Of a stretch of 64,000 nucleotides of DNA, positions 22,079-32,974 are shown one piece after another. The notes beneath the pieces are model-generated. The model saw only the letters and a program-made list of their open reading frames with translations. It made no database searches and had not been told where the DNA came from. The position numbers and the translations under genes are program-made. This DNA comes from Ypsolopha sequella (lineage: Eukaryota > Arthropoda > Insecta > Lepidoptera > Ypsolophidae). Numbering within the stretch: position 1 is the first letter of the stretch; each line of letters opens with the position of its first letter. The stretch is taken from NCBI GenBank assembly GCA_934047225.1, contig OW203987.1:9575501-9639500 (forward strand), in the 5' to 3' direction.

Positions 22079-24318
22079 TTACTTCATTGAATTCATTCAG
22101 TTTAGTCGTGTAGTGTAGAATACCTTGAGTAGCCAAGTATTTATAGAAATTCAGCCCCGCCAGGCCAGGTGGAGCGTAACCCGATAGAAAACCGCAGCTG
22201 TATTAGTTTTCACTTTGCAAGTAGGGCGTAATAAAATGACCTGTTCTTATCTAAGGTCTGTCATTAAAAGGCGATTAAAAATCAATGAATGTCTAATTCA
22301 TCATCAAAACGAAGCTCTTCGCTTTCGTGATTCGTTCCTCGGATTGCATTCTATTTTCAAACGTGACACCGATACAATTTGGAGGATTAAAGGCCTTGGC
22401 AGACAGAAAGCGTGGCGTGTTGTCGGGGCGCGATGATAGGGTGTTGTTAGTTGGTGTATGAGACAGAGAGCGTAACGTTGTCATTGTCAGATCATGATAG
22501 TGTGTTCTTGGCTGGCGATGGCTATGCTAGTGTCTGAGAGACGCCACATAGAAACGTCACGCCGAACTCGGTGTGACCGTCACAAAAACACCATTATCGC
22601 AACCCGATAACGCTTTCATCCGTATTTGTGTCTTCGTGACGAACGTCTCCAGCAATGTGAAGACATTGATAATCGTGCTCGATAATCTTCGATCATTAGA
22701 GATGTCTTTCAAAACAGACTCTCGGCAAGATCAATTGGTTTGTCAGTTTCCAATAAACGATCGGAGCTACAAAGAGTCAGATGGATAGTGGGCCAATATT
22801 GTGGGTTGCTGACGCCCGCCCACTATTGTGCAATTCCACAATTAGACACAATCGTACCGTGGCGACCACAAATCAAATTCAATTCATTCCATAAATTACT
22901 GCTGTCCATGACAATTATACAAATAAATCGTCGTCGACTAGCAATTTTATTTTGATTGACTGTAGGTTTTTCTGGGTAGACCTGATTTGCATTAAAGGCA
23001 GTTGAATCACGTGTTATAAGTGTTATTTATTGACTTGATTAACGTTTTAGATTTAAGCGACAGCGCACACAAAAACAACTTTTTCTTTTTGTTTTCTTTC
23101 GCCTGAATTTTTGTCGAAGCATTTTCATAAAAAAACGTCGTGCTATTTTTTTTTGTCGCCGTCATGTGCAGTACGCCTAGCTGTAATAGCCAAATATATT
23201 AATAACTTTTCGAACGAAGTGCTAGGACGCACAAAAAACGCATCTGAAACTGAAAGCGTGGACGACTCGACGACGACACGTAACGAATTTTTACTCGCAG
23301 TGCGTGTACAGATCACGCCTAACTTCTAGTTCACTCTGACTGAACAAGAGGCGATTCGCATCGACGTTGACAGGAACAAAATATATGGGACGTTCTTTGG
23401 AGGAGCAACTTCAGAGTGGACTAGAAGTTTGGCGCGATATAGCCTACCCTAGCAATTTTTTTTATTACCCATCCAGCACAGTAAGTCCAATGGCAAAGAC
23501 CTTATTTGCTTTTGATAGAGGCGATTATATTTATGTTGGCTCATATGCCTCTTTTTCTTGGACGCGTAATACTAATGATCACGCAGCGAAACAACAAATT
23601 GGTGTGCTTTTAGACTTTTTAGGTAATCCTGAAATATTTTGTAAGGATAAAAATATTGGATCCCTTCATATTTCTACTATTTCTAGTAACTATTTTATAC
23701 TGGCATATAACTGGCATATTCCGCCTAAATTTTGCAAGCCAATTTGACCCAATAAACAAAAAATCTAAACGGCCTACAAATATCGATACCTATTTATTTT
23801 AAAAGCTCGCTTTAGAATTCGACCTCTATAACATTTGCATTTGTTCTCATTGAGCACGTAAAGTGCTCCAAATAACTTGCTAAAGGTAAAAATAGCGGGA
23901 GTGCATTCATTTGCTAGATACCATCGAAGAAATTACCGCAGGCCCACTTTTCGCACTTATCACCATTGAAATACGGACGAAAAGTGGGTCTGCGGATTTT
24001 TCTCGTTAGTACATTACGTGGTATGAAGAAGACTATTCTTAGCTATCTTGATATCAAGGATGTAGGGAAGCGGATGCAAACGATAACAATTATTCAAAAC
24101 ATACGCATACCAGATCCGTATAAACAAAGTTATGGTAGGTATAAACCTAGACTATAGACTAAACATTTGACTTTGAACAGACCAAGGGTTGGATTTCGTA
24201 GTATAATTATACTATTTGTACCACATTTTCATGACATGTAGTATGTAGTATCATAATGGAACTATACTACGTAAAAATACCGTAATTTTATATTCAGGCC
24301 GACCGACTTGTTTTATTG

Positions 24319-24326
24319 GTTGAGAC
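24319..24326. repeat. Left target duplication of the hAT remnant
   Basis: GTTGAGAC, repeated at 25551-25558. Eight bases is the hAT hallmark. Two extra T residues separate it from the TAGAG terminus on this side. Confidence 0.7.
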
Positions 24327-25550
24327 TTTAGAGAATCCAATCCCGCATCAAAATCGCGATCCCGCAAGCCTGCGGGATTAAGATCATCAATCCCGCGGAT
24401 CCCGCGGGATTTGCGGGATTGATTTTAATTATTATTATTTTTGTTTCATGTAATTTAAAGAAAGAAAATACACACAAATATTTTTAATTATTCTTATCAA
24501 CATGAAGCAAAGTTATCACTTATATTATAAATTAAATATAATGATGTTTAAGACAATACAATATTCACAATATTTCACGTTTCATATTTAGATTTTTATT
24601 TGAAATAGAACATATTCATTGGTTTTAGAGGCATTTAAAATCAGCTTATTTTTTTTGAAAATACTTTCGAAGAAATGATAAAGTATCTAACGTTTCATCT
24701 TTTAGATTTGATCTTATCTTGCTGCATAAATAGCCAGCGGCGGAAAAAGCACGCTCGGCTTCCACACTTGTAGGCGGAATTGACTTTACATAAGTATAAA
24801 CAGCTTCCAAATACTTCCCCCTATTCCCTCCACATTCAAAAAGTGTCATCTCACGTTTCAATATCAAATCAGTTGAATTATCTCGAGTGGGTTCTTTTTA
24901 AATGTCAAAACTTTGACGGCATGTATCTCCTAAACGGTTAGAGTTAGACCCATGTTGATGGGTGTCTAAGAAAAGGTCTCGCCGAGATCTAAGCGCCGGA
25001 AATGTCAAAACTTTGGAGGCCTGTATCTCCTAAACGGCTGAAGGTAGACCCATGTTCATGGTACTTTAAGAAAAGAGCTCGACGAGATCTATCTACTAAA
25101 AAAAAAATAATAATAATAAAAAAAAATTCTATCTGCTGTATCTCCCGAACGGCTTAAGCTACTGACTCCGGGTTTAGACTATAATGATTAGTTTGACAGG
25201 GGCTACATGGCCAAATTAAAAAAGTTGACATTTGACAGCTTTTGACAGTTTTTTGACACGTCTTAAAAAGTGGTCCAATTTGCATTTAATTCGGTATCAA
25301 GGGATGTGTAGGGTCGCTGATTACGGTACCGTTTTGAAATTTGACACTTCTTAAGAATTGACATTTTTTGGATATAAAAAATGCTATGCAATAGCTTTAC
25401 CGCGGCAGTCCCCGAGTGCCACACGTCTTTTTTTTTCAAACCCGCGAACGTGCGGGATCCCGCATGAGTAATAACGCATTTTTGATCCCGCAAAAAAGGT
25501 GCGGGATCCCGCATTAGCGGGATCCCGCGTTTGCGGGATTGGATTCCCTA
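24327..25550 (-). mobile_element. Degenerate hAT-family DNA transposon
   Basis: About 1.2 kb. Termini TAGAGAATCCAATCCCGC (left) and, in reverse complement, TAGGGAATCCAATCCCGC (right) are inverted and bracketed by GTTGAGAC on both sides. Subterminal regions are packed with GCGGGAT/ATCCCGC palindromes, probably transposase-binding repeats. The interior holds a C-terminal transposase remnant (24646-24867) and an unrelated dispersed repeat (about 24900-25380, also at 4.0 and 6.1 kb). The element therefore captured or was invaded by other DNA and cannot be autonomous. Confidence 0.8.
24646..24867 (-). pseudogene. hAT transposase C-terminal dimerisation domain remnant
   Basis: Seventy-three codons ending SFLRKYFQKK. 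The stretch PPTSVEAERAFSAAG, followed by CSKIRSNLKDETLDTL, is the conserved hAT dimerisation region found at the very C-terminus of these transposases. Full proteins are about 500-700 residues, so only the end survives. The N-terminal BED finger and catalytic part are absent from this locus. It lies within an element with hAT-type termini and an 8-bp duplication, which supports the family call. Confidence 0.85.
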
Positions 25551-25558
25551 GTTGAGAC
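25551..25558. repeat. Right target duplication of the hAT remnant
   Basis: GTTGAGAC, partner of 24319-24326. Confidence 0.75.
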
Positions 25559-26573
25559 GTTTTGCTTTTTAACATTTACCCTACAATATAGGGAATTTCT
25601 GTGCGTGATGAATATTTTCAGTAAATTTTTTTAAAATTTCACAAACAAGTAACTAAATAAACAAATATTTTATTAAATTACGAATATTTTTAGTAATTTT
25701 TTTTTTAAATTTCACTAACAAATAGGCAATTTTATTTCAATTCAAAATAAAAATCGACGAAAAACGAAATGTAGTATAATTTTAACCAAGTAGTATATTT
25801 TTAACTCCCATAGACAGTAATTTTCCGAGGGTCTGAATTCAACCCTGCGGGTCTACCGCGTAATTCTCATTTTCATCAACATCAACTTGAGATTGAAATT
25901 TGACGTGCGTGCGACGACGCCCGCCTAACATGCCATCTCTTTTGCACGCGTTGAATTTCGCATGCATTTGCTTGAAGTTGATACAAATGAGAATTACGCG
26001 GTAGAGCCCCTGGAACAGACCATGTTTTCTTTGACAAAAGATATCACAAGAGGTAACTCACCACATCTCTCCAGCCACCCCTCAGCGCGACAAGGGTAAG
26101 GTATAACGATCGTCTCTTCAGAGTTCTTCATTTTCCTCATGTCACCCACTCACAACACAGACACTATCCCAGATCCAATTCACTGTATTTCATTGCCAAT
26201 TCACATCACAGTGTACACTTTTTCCCTCGCACCAGAGTACAATGGCCACTCGTCAGCGGGTGCGGACTTCTCGATCGACGCGCCGCTTTCACCAGCTGTC
26301 GATAAAAAGAGAACTGTGATAATCATTGAAAATAGAAATACCTACCAGTAGGCTAGAACAAAGGTCTCTGCGTCTATTCTCTTCGACGTATTGCATCTAA
26401 GTAGGTATCTACGTAATTTGGCACAAAAAGAACCACATGAAATTAAATGTTACTATGAGATATATAGGTATAGGTATTTCGGGACATCATTTTGTCCTGT
26501 CTTGTATGTTTATCTCTTTATTTAATTAAAGTATAGGCTTACCTTTTATATTTAGTTGTTGTAATTGTAACTA
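25559..26573. other. Intergenic stretch with one MITE
   Basis: Apart from the MITE at 25848-26011 I see only AT-rich DNA and short ORFs without motifs. Confidence 0.5.
25848..26011. mobile_element. MITE with CTACCGCGTAATTCTCATT termini, copy 1
   Basis: The terminal inverted repeat CTACCGCGTAATTCTCATT appears at both ends, with a GC-richer centre (CGACGACGCCCGCCTAAC). A second copy lies inverted at 28770-28937. Confidence 0.82.
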
Positions 26574-26779
26574 ATATTATGAAAAAGAAAAGACATGATC
26601 TTGCTAAGTTTCTTGCCCTTCTTCTTAGCAAGACTAATCCAATGGGCGGAGTTAGGCCGCCTTATTCATTTATTATATGTATTGCATATATTTATAATAT
26701 TATTTATTCCTTATTCCTACATTTTTTATTTTATTCAAGTGTATTTTTTTATAAAATTTAAGTAAACCTAACCTTTATT
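26574..26779 (+). repeat. Dispersed repeat interrupted by PLE-C, left part
   Basis: Matches 56823-57060 in reverse complement: GATCTTGCTAAGTTTCTTGC, CTTCTTAGCAA, TCAAGTGTATT and the stretch leading into CTAACCTTTATT. The same repeat resumes at 28595 after PLE-C. Confidence 0.8.
26768..26779. repeat. Left target-site duplication of PLE-C
   Basis: CTAACCTTTATT, repeated at 28595-28606. The uninterrupted paralogue at 56.86 kb has a single CTAACTTTTATT. Confidence 0.85.
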
Positions 26780-26857
26780 GATTTTGAACATAAACACTTG
26801 TACAATTTGTTTCATAACACAATTATATTTGTTGCACACTTCCCCTTGCACACTTCC

Positions 26858-26891
26858 CAACCGGTTTCGGAAATTAATCCATCTTCAGGGG
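26858..26891 (-). ncRNA. Hammerhead-like motif, inverted copy in PLE-C
   Basis: Reverse complement of the motif at 28431-28468 with the same stems. The predicted cut on the minus strand is 26859/26858. Confidence 0.7.
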
Positions 26892-26946
26892 ATACATTTC
26901 TATACAAGACTGTAAACGAGCTATTAACGAAATTTTAGTCGAATCC

Positions 26947-27987
26947 GTGGTAGAACCCCAACAAATTATTGATCTAGAACATTGTATATCTGTATGCCTC
27001 GAACAGAATTACTTTTCTTACAATGGTAAAGTTATCAAGCAGTCTAAAGGTTTAGCGATGGGCAGCCCTCTGTCTCCTTTGTGTGCGGACGTGTTCATGG
27101 ACAATTTTGGAAAGACAGTCCTAAAATCTAAACAATTCAGTAAATTCATAGGTTACTGGTACCGTTATGTTGATGATATTTTATGTTTTTGGACAGGGAC
27201 AGAGACTGACTTAAATAATTTTTTGACATTTCTCAATTCAATTGACAATAATATTCAGTTTACTTTAGAGATAGGACATCAAATCATAAATTTTTTAGAC
27301 CTGACAATTGAAATTAGTTCAGGAAAACACACATTCAAAATATATCGAAAACCGACTTTCACTGACACCATAATCCACGCAAATTCGAAGCACCCGAATA
27401 CACATAAACTAGCATTCTTTCATACCATGATCCACAGAGCCTTGTCTATCCCAATGAGTGATAAAGATTTTAGAGAAGAGCTAAATACAATAAAAACCAT
27501 TGCTATCAACAATGGGTATGACACAATAACAGTAGATAAAATACTCAAGAAAAAGCAAAGAAAAACTGCGAATTCACTATTATATCAACAGAGTAGCGCA
27601 ATTAATATTGATGAAAAAGACTCAAAGAAGTGGGTTAAACTACCATTTATAGGAACTGTGTCATATAAATGTGCCAATATCCTAAAAACCCATCGACCGG
27701 CCTTTTATACCAATAATTCCATAAAACACTTAATTTGCAATAACAAAGATTGTACCGACATCATTAAGAAAAGTGGAATTTATGAGCTCTCGTGCAATGA
27801 CTGCCACAAAAAATATATAGGGCAAACAGGTAGGTCCTTTGACACAAGAATTAAAGAGCATTCAAGAAGCTGGCGCCTCAAAAAGACCGACTCTCAATTC
27901 GCAGAACTCTTATTGAAGAAAATCACTCGTTTGATAAAACCCAAAATTTTAAAGCCCTTCATATATGCAACAAAGGCAGAAAAATGA
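26947..27987 (+). pseudogene. PLE-C polyprotein fragment, truncated and frameshifted
   Basis: The open stretch covers the second half of a Penelope-like RT and most of the GIY-YIG domain. Motifs are KQSKGLAMGSPLSPLCADVF, WYRYVDDILCFW (catalytic YVDD), then KKSGIYELSCND and KYIGQTGRSFDTRIKEH. No ATG fits the 5' end; the frame is open back to the junction with the inverted terminal piece near 26896, so translation of a real protein is unlikely. After about 27905 the frame shifts by one base. The natural C-terminus (CNKGRKMTALEALEIN..) continues in another frame to a stop near 28097. Same clade as PLE-B by shared motifs. A decayed copy, not autonomous. Confidence 0.9.
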
Positions 27988-28430
27988 CAGCATTGGAAGC
28001 ACTGGAGATAAACAAACAAACTTCGAAAGACCAACATAAAATACTCAATCAACAATTAGATCTCAATAACTCACCATTACTTTTATACTTTAATTAAGTT
28101 TAATATGACATTTAAAATCAGCTTTTGACAATTATTTCGTGATAAGTCTTTGAATTGTAATTTATTTAACAATCATCACCATTTTCTTTTTCAAAAATCT
28201 GACATTACAATTTTTTATTTTTATTTTTATTTTATTATTTTTGATTATTTGACATGAATTCCATTTTACATATTTCACTAAAAAATACCTAACCTTTAGG
28301 GAAAATTTTTTCGAATGGCATCTCTAACAATCTGTTATTCTACCCACTTTTGTATGTTTTTCCTCACAATCATTGTTGACATACGTTTGTCGTTTTATGG
28401 CTCGTATATTAAAACAATAAATATTCTGTA

Positions 28431-28468
28431 TCCCCTGAAGATGGATTAATTTCCGAAACCGGTTGGGA
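28431..28468 (+). ncRNA. Hammerhead-ribozyme-like motif of PLE-C
   Basis: TCCC (28431-28434) pairs with GGGA (28465-28468) as stem I. CTGAAGA (28435-28441) fits the CUGANGA core exactly. GGA/TCC form a short stem II, followed by GAA and a palindromic ACC/GGT stem III. T28464 is the cleavage-site base; the predicted cut is 28464/28465. One extra T lies between the core and stem II, the same deviation as in PLE-B. Confidence 0.82.
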
Positions 28469-28594
28469 AGTGTGCAAGGGGAAGTGTGCAACAAATATAA
28501 TTGTGTTATGAAACAAATTGTACAAGTGTTTATGTTCAAAATCAAGATGCTTTCTATGTTTCATCAAGTGCCGACAATCGCAAGTATAAATCAT

Positions 28595-28660
28595 CTAACC
28601 TTTATTATTTCCTTGTGTATTTCCCCATATTATTATTTATTATATAAAACTATTACCTGT
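28595..28660 (+). repeat. Dispersed repeat interrupted by PLE-C, right part
   Basis: Continues the repeat of 26574-26779 (TGTGTATTTCCCCATATTAT). The first 12 bases are the right target duplication (28595-28606). Confidence 0.8.
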
Positions 28661-28769
28661 AGACATATATTATTTAATTATATTACATTATAACCGACCT
28701 GTAATAAGTGTATCTGATATACCTACATTACATCAATAAATATATTTCAATTCCAATTCCAAACGGACC

Positions 28770-28937
28770 GGGGCTCTACCGCGTAATTCTCATTTGTATC
28801 AACTTCAAGCAAATGTATGCGAAATTAAACGCGTGCAAAAGAGATGGCATGTTAGGCGGGCGTCGTCGTACGCATCGCATGTCAAATTTCAATCTCAAGT
28901 TGATGTTGATGAAAATGAGAATTACGCGGTAGACCCG
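28770..28937. mobile_element. MITE with CTACCGCGTAATTCTCATT termini, copy 2
   Basis: Inverted relative to 25848-26011 and highly similar throughout. The two copies flank the PLE-C locus 2.8 kb apart. Confidence 0.82.
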
Positions 28938-29271
28938 CTGGCATCAGTCATCATCAGTGATGTCAATATATCTCACAGTAATATTTATATCATGTGTTTT
29001 TTTATATATTTATACAAAATTATAATAAAAAGACAAAAAATTCGAATTATCATATTTATTTACGCACTTATGTAACTTCCCTGCCTTTTCTCACCTTATT
29101 TTTTAAGGGAATTATATTATTCAAAAAGGATTTGGCCAAGTGCGTCGGACTCGCGCTCAAAGGGGAAAAACTACTTTTTTTAATTTTATATTGGGTGGGT
29201 GAAACTACTTTGAAGCGATGTACAGAAAGCTCAAATAAAATAATTTGGGCAAGTACGAGTCAGACTTGCGC

Positions 29272-29375
29272 ACGAACTACTCTTAAGTACCATAATAAAT
29301 TTTTAGGGTTCCGTAGCCGTATCGTGCGAGGGTACGGAACCCTAAAAATATTATGGTACTTAAGAGTAGTTTAGC
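29272..29375. repeat. Inverted repeat around GGGTTCCGTA
   Basis: ACTACTCTTAAGTACCATAA and its inverted partner TTATGGTACTTAAGAGTAGT enclose a short hairpin with TTTAGGGTTCCGTA / TACGGAACCCTAAA. Confidence 0.7.
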
Positions 29376-29636
29376 AGCCGCATTGTGAAAAACCCGCCTT
29401 TTTTTAATTAATCGAAACAGAACACTTATATTCAAAATTTACTCAATAGTTCCTCAACAAAACCTCATTACCAATGTATTGCAAATAATTGCAATTGAAA
29501 CTTTGCTATGACAGTTTACACAAAACATAAGTAATAAAATAAGGTATTATTGAGGAACAATTGAGTGAATTTTTGAATTCAAGTGTTCTGTTTCGATTAA
29601 TTAGAAAAAGGCGGGGTTTTCACAATCCGGCTGCGA
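29373..29636. mobile_element. Foldback MITE, copy 1 of adjacent pair
   Basis: Arms CAGCCGCATTGTGAAAAACC and, inverted, GGTTTTCACAATCCGGCTG. Inner arms TAATTAATCGAAACAGAACA and TGTTCTGTTTCGATTAATTA. No ORF. Confidence 0.72.
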
Positions 29637-29639
29637 AAC

Positions 29640-29962
29640 CGAAAAACCCGCCTCTTTCTAATTAATCGAAACAGAACACTTAAATTCAAATTTCACTCAA
29701 TAGTTATTAAACAAAACCTTATTACCTATGTATTATATGTATTATGCTGCCATCGCAAAGTTTCCATTGGTTTCTGTTAATTAGAATTTCAAAAATTTTG
29801 AACTTGAAGAATTTTGAAATGGTTATTTACAGAAACCAATGGAAACTTTACGATGGCAGCATACGCAATACATAGGTAATAGGTGTGGTTTCGTTGAACA
29901 AGTATTGAGAATTTAAGTTCTGTTTCGATTAATTAGAAAAAGGCGGTTCACAATCTGGCTAC
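29640..29962. mobile_element. Foldback MITE, copy 2 of adjacent pair
   Basis: Same arms as the neighbour (AATTAATCGAAACAGAACAC / GTTCTGTTTCGATTAATT), but its centre carries another inverted pair, AAAGTTTCCATTGGTTTCTG / ACAGAAACCAATGGAAACTT, absent from copy 1. This suggests a nested foldback. Confidence 0.72.
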
Positions 29963-30409
29963 GAAAACGCTCTTAAGTAACAACAATATAAGTATATGCC
30001 GGCGACAAACACAAGCCGCTAAAATGGTGAGTACGGAACCCCAATATCTTGACCGCTATATTTTTTATTTGAGATTTCTATACCTACATCGCTTCAAAAT
30101 AATTTCTCATCTCAATTCATCCCATCCGATATGAAAGTGGATCTTCGATATACCATATTCCACAACAACACAATATAAATATTGTATGGGACCCACCATG
30201 GGTTTTGACGTTTGCACGCTTGGAGTAAAGAAGCCCTGAGGAGACATGAGGCCATGTTCAATTCATATGCCAATTCCATACAATGTGCTGTTGATATGAA
30301 ACGAAGATCAAGTGAGTATAATGACTACTTTTACGTAGCTTCCTGCTATCAGACCTATCAGTACCATGACACAAACTGCTTGCCGTAATCTGAAAATATG
30401 TACTGTCAA

Positions 30410-30900
30410 ACGTTGAGGAGTTCTATGGTGATGAAGCCAGGATCGAAGGACAGGTGGGTACAATGGCAATTTTCAAGTACCTAATTCCCTGCAATCAGCA
30501 CCCTAACACAAACTGATCGCCACAATCTAAAGTTGTCATCCGTTGAGGAATTCTATGGTGATGAAGCCTGGATCGGTCAGGTGGGTGTTCAGATAATTTC
30601 TTAGTAACACCCGTCAATCAGCACACTAACACAGTGATTGCCGCAATCTCGAGTTATGCTCTTATCTGTTGAGGAGTTCTATAATAATGAGACCCGGATC
30701 GAAGGCAAGGTTGAAAAATGTCAATGATCAAGTAATACCCTGCAATCAACATCCTGGTACGAAGCGATTACCACAATCTTGAGAGGTATGCTGTCATTTT
30801 CTGAGGAGTTCTACTGCCTATCTCTGAAGACCTTGATCAGATCATCACCAAACCCAAAATGGGACCCACCTGGACGACGGCGATTCTGGCACGTACGTAA
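30410..30900. repeat. Degenerate tandem repeat, unit ~128 bp
   Basis: The phrase GTTGAGGAGTTCTATGGTGA, then a GGATCGAAGGnCAGGT-type block, recurs near 30411, 30540, 30668 and 30798, with CAATCAGCACCCTAACAC-type text between. At least four units. No long ORF runs through them in one frame. Confidence 0.72.
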
Positions 30901-32389
30901 AAATTGCGAAAGCAAAAAATCAATCGTTGCCGTACAAAAACCCTTGTAAAATCAAACGCAATTTGCCGTAGCAAATATTTTGCCTCTTGCCAGTATCGCC
31001 GCCTGGAAGCACAAATGACGGAGTTATGGACTGACAACAAAAAAAAAAACAAAAAAAATACTGTCGAATTAAGAACCTCCTTTTTTTTTGAAGTCGGTTA
31101 ATAAATATAAATCCTTAGAAATACAAACATATACCCTTAGGGCTACCCTTTCTAAAGATGCTGAAATACGTTATTCTTTATTTTCAAACAATAGGTTAAA
31201 TACCTAGTTACTTACCAATTTTATGGTTTAAACCGCAAAACTAATGAAATTCCGATTTGATCCTAGCCCCGAAACCTTATCCGCCACCCTTGATATTAAG
31301 ATCCATAACAATGATCGTAAAAAAAATATATGCTGCAAATGTTTCCGAAACGATTAATTCAACTTATTTATTGCCTAATGACTTCAAGAATTTTCAAGCA
31401 ACTTTGCTAAACCACAATCGCCTAAAAACGAGGGTAGATATTTGTAAAACCGATTCTTTGTTTATGTACCTTTGTATCTCACTTACCAGTATTCTTGTTT
31501 ATTTCTTCACTCAGAAAATTATACAATTATTTCACTACAATTTTTTAAGTCATAAAATAAAACACATTTTGCAAATATAATAAAATATTGTGAAAAACTT
31601 GTTTCAGTAATATTCACGTACACGTGAAAACGACTCACGGGCAGAAGCACCACGCACAACCACTCTCAACCAACGCAATAAAAAACTGAGTGTGAGTGAG
31701 TGTGGTGTTGTGGTGTGGTGTGGGTGGGTGGGTTGGTTCGTTCTTGCTCAATCTCTATTCCCTGCCCGCTCTGACGTCGATGTGAAACAACAGCAAGCGT
31801 CTTTTCTCTCTCTTTCTATCCTTCATTAACCTGCCAAGCCCGTTATCAGGCTATCAGGCTGTCAGTGGTGTGTTATCAGCTAAAAGTATTGTTTATATAC
31901 AGTACTGGGTAAACCAGGGGTTTATAAAAGTTAAAACAATCAACATGGTGGATTGATCAAGTTTGTAAACAACACTTTTGCAGACTTCTTTCTTCTTGAA
32001 ACATCGTAGTGAGATGATATTTTGTTTCCGAAATTCATCACTTATATATATTGGCCAACATATTTGCGGCTGAATATAGTATTTTCAGAATAAGCTACAA
32101 AAAAAATATACTAGACTTTTTTTTTTTTAATATGGTATATTATGAAAAAAGTAAAAACTGGCCGAGTGCGAGTCTCACTCGCACACAAAGGGTTCCGTAT
32201 TACCACACAACATTATAAAAAAACATTATGTTAAAACGATTCTATAGCAACATCAAGGCGACAAAACAAGGCGTTAAAATGACAAACGGTGCCCTCTGAA
32301 TGCAAAACCATAATATTTATTACTTGTTATTTACTACAAAGTATGTAATACAATCTGAACAAAATTTAGAAACTTGTTCAAAAGATTAT

Positions 32390-32528
32390 CGGTGTAACTA
32401 CAAAACGGTGGTTAACTTTAGACAGTGTTTAAATCTGTTGCTGCACTCTTTTACAATATGAAAGAAAAGGCGACAACAACAGATTTAAACACTGTCTAAA
32501 GTTAAACACCGTTTTGTAGTAACACGGT
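32390..32528. mobile_element. Foldback MITE, ~140 bp
   Basis: TGTAACTACAAAACGGTG and CACCGTTTTGTAGTAACA are inverted. Inner arms TTTAGACAGTGTTTAAATCT / AGATTTAAACACTGTCTAAA pair perfectly. Confidence 0.8.
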
Positions 32529-32690
32529 ATGTTTTTATAGCGAAATCTATGGCGAAATCCATCGCTTTGGATACTCTAACTATTATTATTAGAGTACATT
32601 ACATACCAGAAATTAAGAAGAAACAAATATTTTAAAAATATTACTCTGGACCAGACGCGCTACCGACTGCGCCACCGAGGTTCTTATCCG
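32528..32690 (-). repeat. SINE-B copy 1
   Basis: Ends with a reversed tRNA-like box A (CCGACTGCGCCACCGAGG). It shares ATCCATCGCTTTGGATACTC and a GAGT-ACATTACATAC block with 34549-34765. Confidence 0.65.
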
Positions 32691-32865
32691 ATAAATTTTT
32701 CCACCATACGTGTACACCAAATTTTTGTAACTATTATTTTTTCATTTTTCATTTAGTTTTTGTTATTTAAAATGTGTATTTTTTAAGGTATTTTCATGTG
32801 TTTTTACAATGGGTCTTCGTTCCCACAATAAAGAACTATTTTATTTTATATTTTATTTATTACTA

Positions 32866-32907
32866 TGTCAAATAAGTTAAGTCGTGTTACACCGAATCGA
32901 CACCATT
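32866..32907. mobile_element. Half copy of the TGTCGATTCGG foldback family
   Basis: Only the right arm is present: TGTCAAATAAGTTAAG then ACCGAATCGACACCA. Full copies are at 34098, 36411, 43261 and 50156. Confidence 0.7.
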
Positions 32908-32974
32908 GGTACCTATGAAAATTCCTATGGCTAAATTTTTAAAAGATTTATTTTTTATTTTTTTCAGGGAATTT

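Larger units (their letters stand above)
20895..24318. other. Intergenic region with SINE tandem
   Basis: Contains two tandem SINE-A copies (21430-22080) and a repeat shared with 12.4 kb (23335-23430, AGGCGATTCGCATC and GAGCAACTTC). A small palindrome lies at 23937-23997. The ORF of 117 codons around 23396-23747 has no recognisable motif and begins inside the repeat, so it is not called a gene. The rest shows nothing supportable. Confidence 0.5.
26780..28594 (+). mobile_element. PLE-C, 5'-truncated Penelope-like element with inverted terminal piece
   Basis: Begins with an inverted copy (26780-26896) of its own 3' region (28426-28546), runs into the middle of the RT gene, and ends beyond the hammerhead motif. 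A 12-bp target duplication brackets the whole. The N-terminal half of the RT gene is missing. Confidence 0.9.

Noticed and set aside
23367..23747. 126-codon ORF
   Set aside because: Starts inside a dispersed repeat and has no family resemblance I can name; left unannotated.
30930..31105. Helitron 3' end, suggested by GAAGTCGGTTAA near 31090
   Set aside because: The phrase is common in lepidopteran repeats, but I could not find a matching 5' end or a convincing CTRR hairpin end here.
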